NCBI RefSeq assembly: GCF_014648275.1
Contig: NZ_BMQU01000012.1
Coordinates: 103,088-167,087, forward strand
DNA length: 64,000 bases
Origin: Pseudomonas laurentiana
GTDB taxonomy: Bacteria > Pseudomonadota > Gammaproteobacteria > Pseudomonadales > Pseudomonadaceae
Reading direction: 5' to 3'
Made by a program: the position numbers and the translations under genes. The notes under the pieces are model-generated. The model was not told the origin of the DNA. It did not search any database and saw nothing but the letters and a program-made list of their open reading frames with translations. This document shows positions 61,928 through 64,000 of the stretch, piece by piece; the first letter of the stretch is position 1; every line of letters begins with the position of its first letter.

Positions 61928-62650
61928 TCAGGCCGACTGCAGTTCGTTTTCCATCGTATCGATGCAGCGCTGCATCTGCTCCCGGCACTGTTGGATCAAT
62001 GCCGGGATGTCATCTTTGCCGAGGCCGCTGGTAGCGATGGGCGCCAGCGAGCGGATGATGACATTGCCGCTGTTCCAGCGATTCAGGCGCATGCGTTGTG
62101 CATAACGGCTGACACACACCGGAACGATGGGAACCCCGGCCTCGATTGCCAGGCGGAACGCGCCGCTCTTGAAGTCGAGCAACTGGCTCTCGGGGTTTCG
62201 GGTGCCTTCCGGGAAAATCCAGATTGAGGTGTTGTTGTGTCGCACGATCTGGGTGGTGCTATGGAGTGCCTGTCGCGCATGGTAGGCGTTACTGCGGTCG
62301 ACCAATATATTGCCGCCGAGCCAGAAGATCTGACCGAAAAAGGGTATCCAGCCCAGGCTTTTCTTGCCAATGCAAACGGTGCGTGGCGGGACTACATTAC
62401 CGAGGACGAACAGGTCGAAGTTGGACTGGTGATTGGCGATGATCACGCAGCCGGGCGGCTGGTCGAACAAGGGGCCGACTTCGGCCTTGACGCGCAGGCG
62501 CAACAGCCCGCCAATGGGCCACGCATACAGGCGAGCGAAAATCCGGCTGTTATCTGGATTGAAGGGACGACACAGGCCGATCAACAAGCCAAGCACACCT
62601 GCCAGCAGAAAGTGCATGCCCAACAGAAGCATACGGATCAGATAAAGCAT
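61928..62650 (-). CDS. plsC: 1-acyl-sn-glycerol-3-phosphate acyltransferase (PlsC-like)
   Basis: A 240-residue protein from ATG 62650. There is an N-terminal membrane helix (LLLGMHFLLAGVLGLLIGL), then IIANHQSNFDLFV (catalytic His-x4-Asp), GGNILVDRSN, IFPEGTRNPES (substrate phosphate site) and VPVCVSRYAQ. It acylates lysophosphatidate in membrane lipid synthesis. Pseudomonas has several paralogues, so this may not be the only one. Confidence 0.9.
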   Translation of the reverse strand: MLYLIRMLLLGMHFLLAGVLGLLIGLCRPFNPDNSRIFARLYAWPIGGLLRLRVKAEVGPLFDQPPGCVIIANHQSNFDLFVLGNVVPPRTVCIGKKSLGWIPFFGQIFWLGGNILVDRSNAYHARQALHSTTQIVRHNNTSIWIFPEGTRNPESQLLDFKSGAFRLAIEAGVPIVPVCVSRYAQRMRLNRWNSGNVIIRSLAPIATSGLGKDDIPALIQQCREQMQRCIDTMENELQSA

Positions 62651-62738
62651 TGAGTGACTCACACTGGGCAAACGCGGCGCAGTGTACGGCTGTGCACTCT
62701 TGGGGGCAAACGCTGATGGCACGCGTCGAGTGTCAACG

Positions 62739-62815
62739 CATCGCAGGCAAGACCGGCCAGGTGTGAAAGCCCTTGTCCTGTGTGGGCCCCGTGGTAAGCC
62801 GGTTTGCCTGCGATC
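62739..62815. repeat. REP pair (REPIN-like) between plsC and crotonase genes
   Basis: CATCGCAGGCAAGACCGGCC (62739-62758) and its inverted partner GGTAAGCCGGTTTGCCTGCG (62793-62812, then ATCG) enclose about 34 bases. Confidence 0.7.
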
Positions 62816-62826
62816 GGTGGGGGCCG

Positions 62827-63516
62827 TTAGCCCAAGTGTTCCTGATCGAGAATGATCGCGTCGTCCAGGGTGTCGAGCAAGGCCTTGCGCACCTTGAGCT
62901 TGGTGTTCTTGTGCGCCGTCATGTTGATTTTTTTCAGTTGCCGGGCGGCGGCCAGTGCGGTTTCCTGCAGCGTGTCGACTGCCACGACTTTGTCCAGGAA
63001 GCCGGCATCGACGGCGCTGGTCGGGTCGAACATCTCGCCATTGATCACCGAACGGTGAAAGGCCGAGCGGCGCAGGCGGTCGCGGGCCAGTTCGATGCCC
63101 GCGTGGTGCATGGTCATGCCGATCTGCACTTCGTTCAGGCCGATGCTGAAGGGGCCTTCGACACCGATACGGTAATCGGCCGAGAGCAGCAGAAAGGCTC
63201 CCTTGGCCACGGCGTGCCCTGGGCAGGCGACAATGACCGGGAACGGGTGGGCAAGCAGGCGACGGGACAGGGTAGAACCTGCGGTGACCAGGCTGACGGC
63301 AGCCTGTGGCCCGGAGGTCATCACCTTCAGGTCATACCCGCCGGAGAGGATGCCCGGCTGGCCGGTGATGATTACCACTGCACGGTCCTGCTGTGCACGA
63401 TCCAGCGCGGCGTTGAACGCGGTGATCAGGTCGGGGGAGATCGCGTTGACCTTGCCGTTGTTCAGGGTCAGGGTCGCGATGCCATCGTCCAGGTGGTAGG
63501 TAATCAGCTCACTCAT
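62827..63516 (-). CDS. Crotonase-family enoyl-CoA hydratase/isomerase-like protein
   Basis: A 229-residue protein: IATLTLNNGKVNAISPDL, ILSGGYDLKVM (oxyanion-hole strand), AVAKGAFLLLSADYRIG (second oxyanion Gly) and IGLNEVQIGM (catalytic Glu region). Members act on acyl-CoA thioesters. The first oxyanion motif reads SGGYD rather than the commoner SAGxD. Substrate unknown. GGGATCC region upstream carries a weak ribosome site. Confidence 0.87.
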   Translation of the reverse strand: MSELITYHLDDGIATLTLNNGKVNAISPDLITAFNAALDRAQQDRAVVIITGQPGILSGGYDLKVMTSGPQAAVSLVTAGSTLSRRLLAHPFPVIVACPGHAVAKGAFLLLSADYRIGVEGPFSIGLNEVQIGMTMHHAGIELARDRLRRSAFHRSVINGEMFDPTSAVDAGFLDKVVAVDTLQETALAAARQLKKINMTAHKNTKLKVRKALLDTLDDAIILDQEHLG

Positions 63517-63575
63517 GAGAGGGATCCTTTGTTGAGAGTGAGGCAGACGTTACTCAGCCTCTGCGGCCAGGTAAA

Positions 63576-63609
63576 GCGCCAAGGCTGACCGGTCAGTCAG
63601 CCTTGGCGC
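63576..63609. repeat. 14-bp perfect inverted repeat upstream of tRNA-Ser
   Basis: GCGCCAAGGCTGAC (63576-63589) and GTCAGCCTTGGCGC (63596-63609) form a perfect hairpin with loop CGGTCA. It lies in the gap between the divergent crotonase gene and the tRNA. No long T-run follows on the plus strand; on the minus strand TTTACC follows. Confidence 0.7.
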
Positions 63610-63739
63610 GTGCGGCCCCGTGGGCTGGGGGGCGAGGATGAAAGGCGGGTAAAGCACTTTATAGATTGGCGGCTTTGCCCTGTTTAGCCGGTAAAACGGC
63701 TCGCTGCCCTTAAGCGCATGAAAATTCTGAAAAAAACCT

Positions 63740-63768
63740 TTGCCAAAGGAAAAACTTTCGACTACATT
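63740..63768 (+). promoter_or_regulatory. Candidate sigma-70 promoter of tRNA-Ser
   Basis: TTGCCA (63740-63745) and TACATT (63763-63768) are separated by 17 bases, followed by the GC-rich stretch GCGCCCC, like stringent stable-RNA discriminators. The spacing to the tRNA 5' end (about 38 bases) is plausible. Confidence 0.5.
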
Positions 63769-63805
63769 AGCGCCCCTCGACAGGCTGAACAGCTTGAAGA
63801 GATCC

Positions 63806-63895
63806 GGTGAAGTGTCCGAGCGGTTGAAGGAGCACGCCTGGAAAGTGTGTATACAGGAAACTGTATCAAGGGTTCGAATCCCTTCTTCACCGCCA
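63806..63895 (+). tRNA. tRNA-Ser, anticodon GGA
   Basis: Acceptor GGTGAAG pairs with CTTCACC, followed by discriminator G and encoded CCA (63893-63895). The anticodon loop is CTGGAAA (GGA). The long variable arm (TGTATACAGGAAACTGTATC) and T-loop GGTTCGAATC are typical of serine tRNA. The 90-base length fits class II. Confidence 0.96.
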
Positions 63896-63903
63896 GACAA
63901 ATG

Positions 63904-63938
63904 AAAGCCCCGAACTCCTGTAGTTCGGGGCTTTTTTG
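63904..63938 (+). terminator. Rho-independent terminator of tRNA-Ser
   Basis: A 13-bp stem AAAGCCCCGAACT/AGTTCGGGGCTTT with loop CCTGT, followed by TTT and GTTG, nine bases after the tRNA. Confidence 0.93.
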
Positions 63939-64000
63939 TTGTGCGCCAGGCATGGCGCGTTGCGCGTTAGCGCAACCCGTTTGGCTGTGGTGGCTGAATG

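Noticed and set aside
63550-63900. 116-codon minus-strand open frame
   Set aside because: It runs across the complement of tRNA-Ser. Such frames are a common false call at tRNA genes.

Overview
The window looks like a chromosome segment of a Pseudomonas of the putida/fluorescens complex. This rests on gene content and order (wbpM, comEA-like, DUF2897, pyrF, folE, prmB, aroC, mtnBDC, speE, rraB), GC-rich codon use in the core genes, and REP-type palindromes of the Pseudomonas kind. No species is claimed.

Bases 1 to about 28.7 kb are a surface-polysaccharide (O-antigen type) accessory region inserted between wbpM (left edge, 5' end outside the window) and the comEA-pyrF core block. It starts with mobile-element wreckage: an IS3-family element (1667-4445) whose orfA is split by an apparently intact IS110-family element (about 2548-4121), followed by an OafA-type acyltransferase fused to an SGNH domain, nested IS66 remnants, the last two domains of a group II intron, a second acyltransferase and a GT2 glycosyltransferase. 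A minus-strand operon (18212 to 11533) follows, in which five genes overlap by ATGA: a GT-B transferase, Wzm, Wzt with a C-terminal glycan-binding-type domain, a polysialyltransferase-like protein, and an exported beta-helix/RTX protein. Upstream of it on the same strand lie a lipoprotein and a CBS-nucleotidyltransferase like PtmE/LegX. Divergently on the plus strand lies a legionaminic-acid-type nonulosonate pathway (LegB, LegC, LegG, LegI, an N-acetyl-sugar amidotransferase with HisF- and HisH-like partners, LegF). Together these would make a CMP-activated, probably amidino-modified nonulosonic acid, transfer it, and export the chain by an ABC transporter. No LegH-type acetyltransferase is visible.

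From 29.8 to 34.7 kb the block comEA-DUF2897-pyrF-oxidoreductase is present twice: once decayed (30301-33064) and once intact (33282-35733). The decayed copy carries a sugar N-formyltransferase-like gene and an unknown gene between its pyrF and oxidoreductase remnants, which suggests acquisition with flanking homology. The formyltransferase may act on the same nonulosonate.

From 34.7 kb to the end the content is ordinary core genome: oxidoreductase, chemoreceptor, BenE-type transporter, GST, glutaredoxin, folE, Smr protein, isochorismatase-like protein, prmB, hydrolase, aroC, MFS-mtnBDC (methionine salvage), ankyrin protein, speE, a sulfatase/LTA-synthase-like membrane protein, rraB, the ATP-grasp/alpha-E/transglutaminase trio, a cytochrome c, a 31-residue membrane peptide, an amidotransferase, CorA, PlsC-like acyltransferase, crotonase, and tRNA-Ser(GGA).
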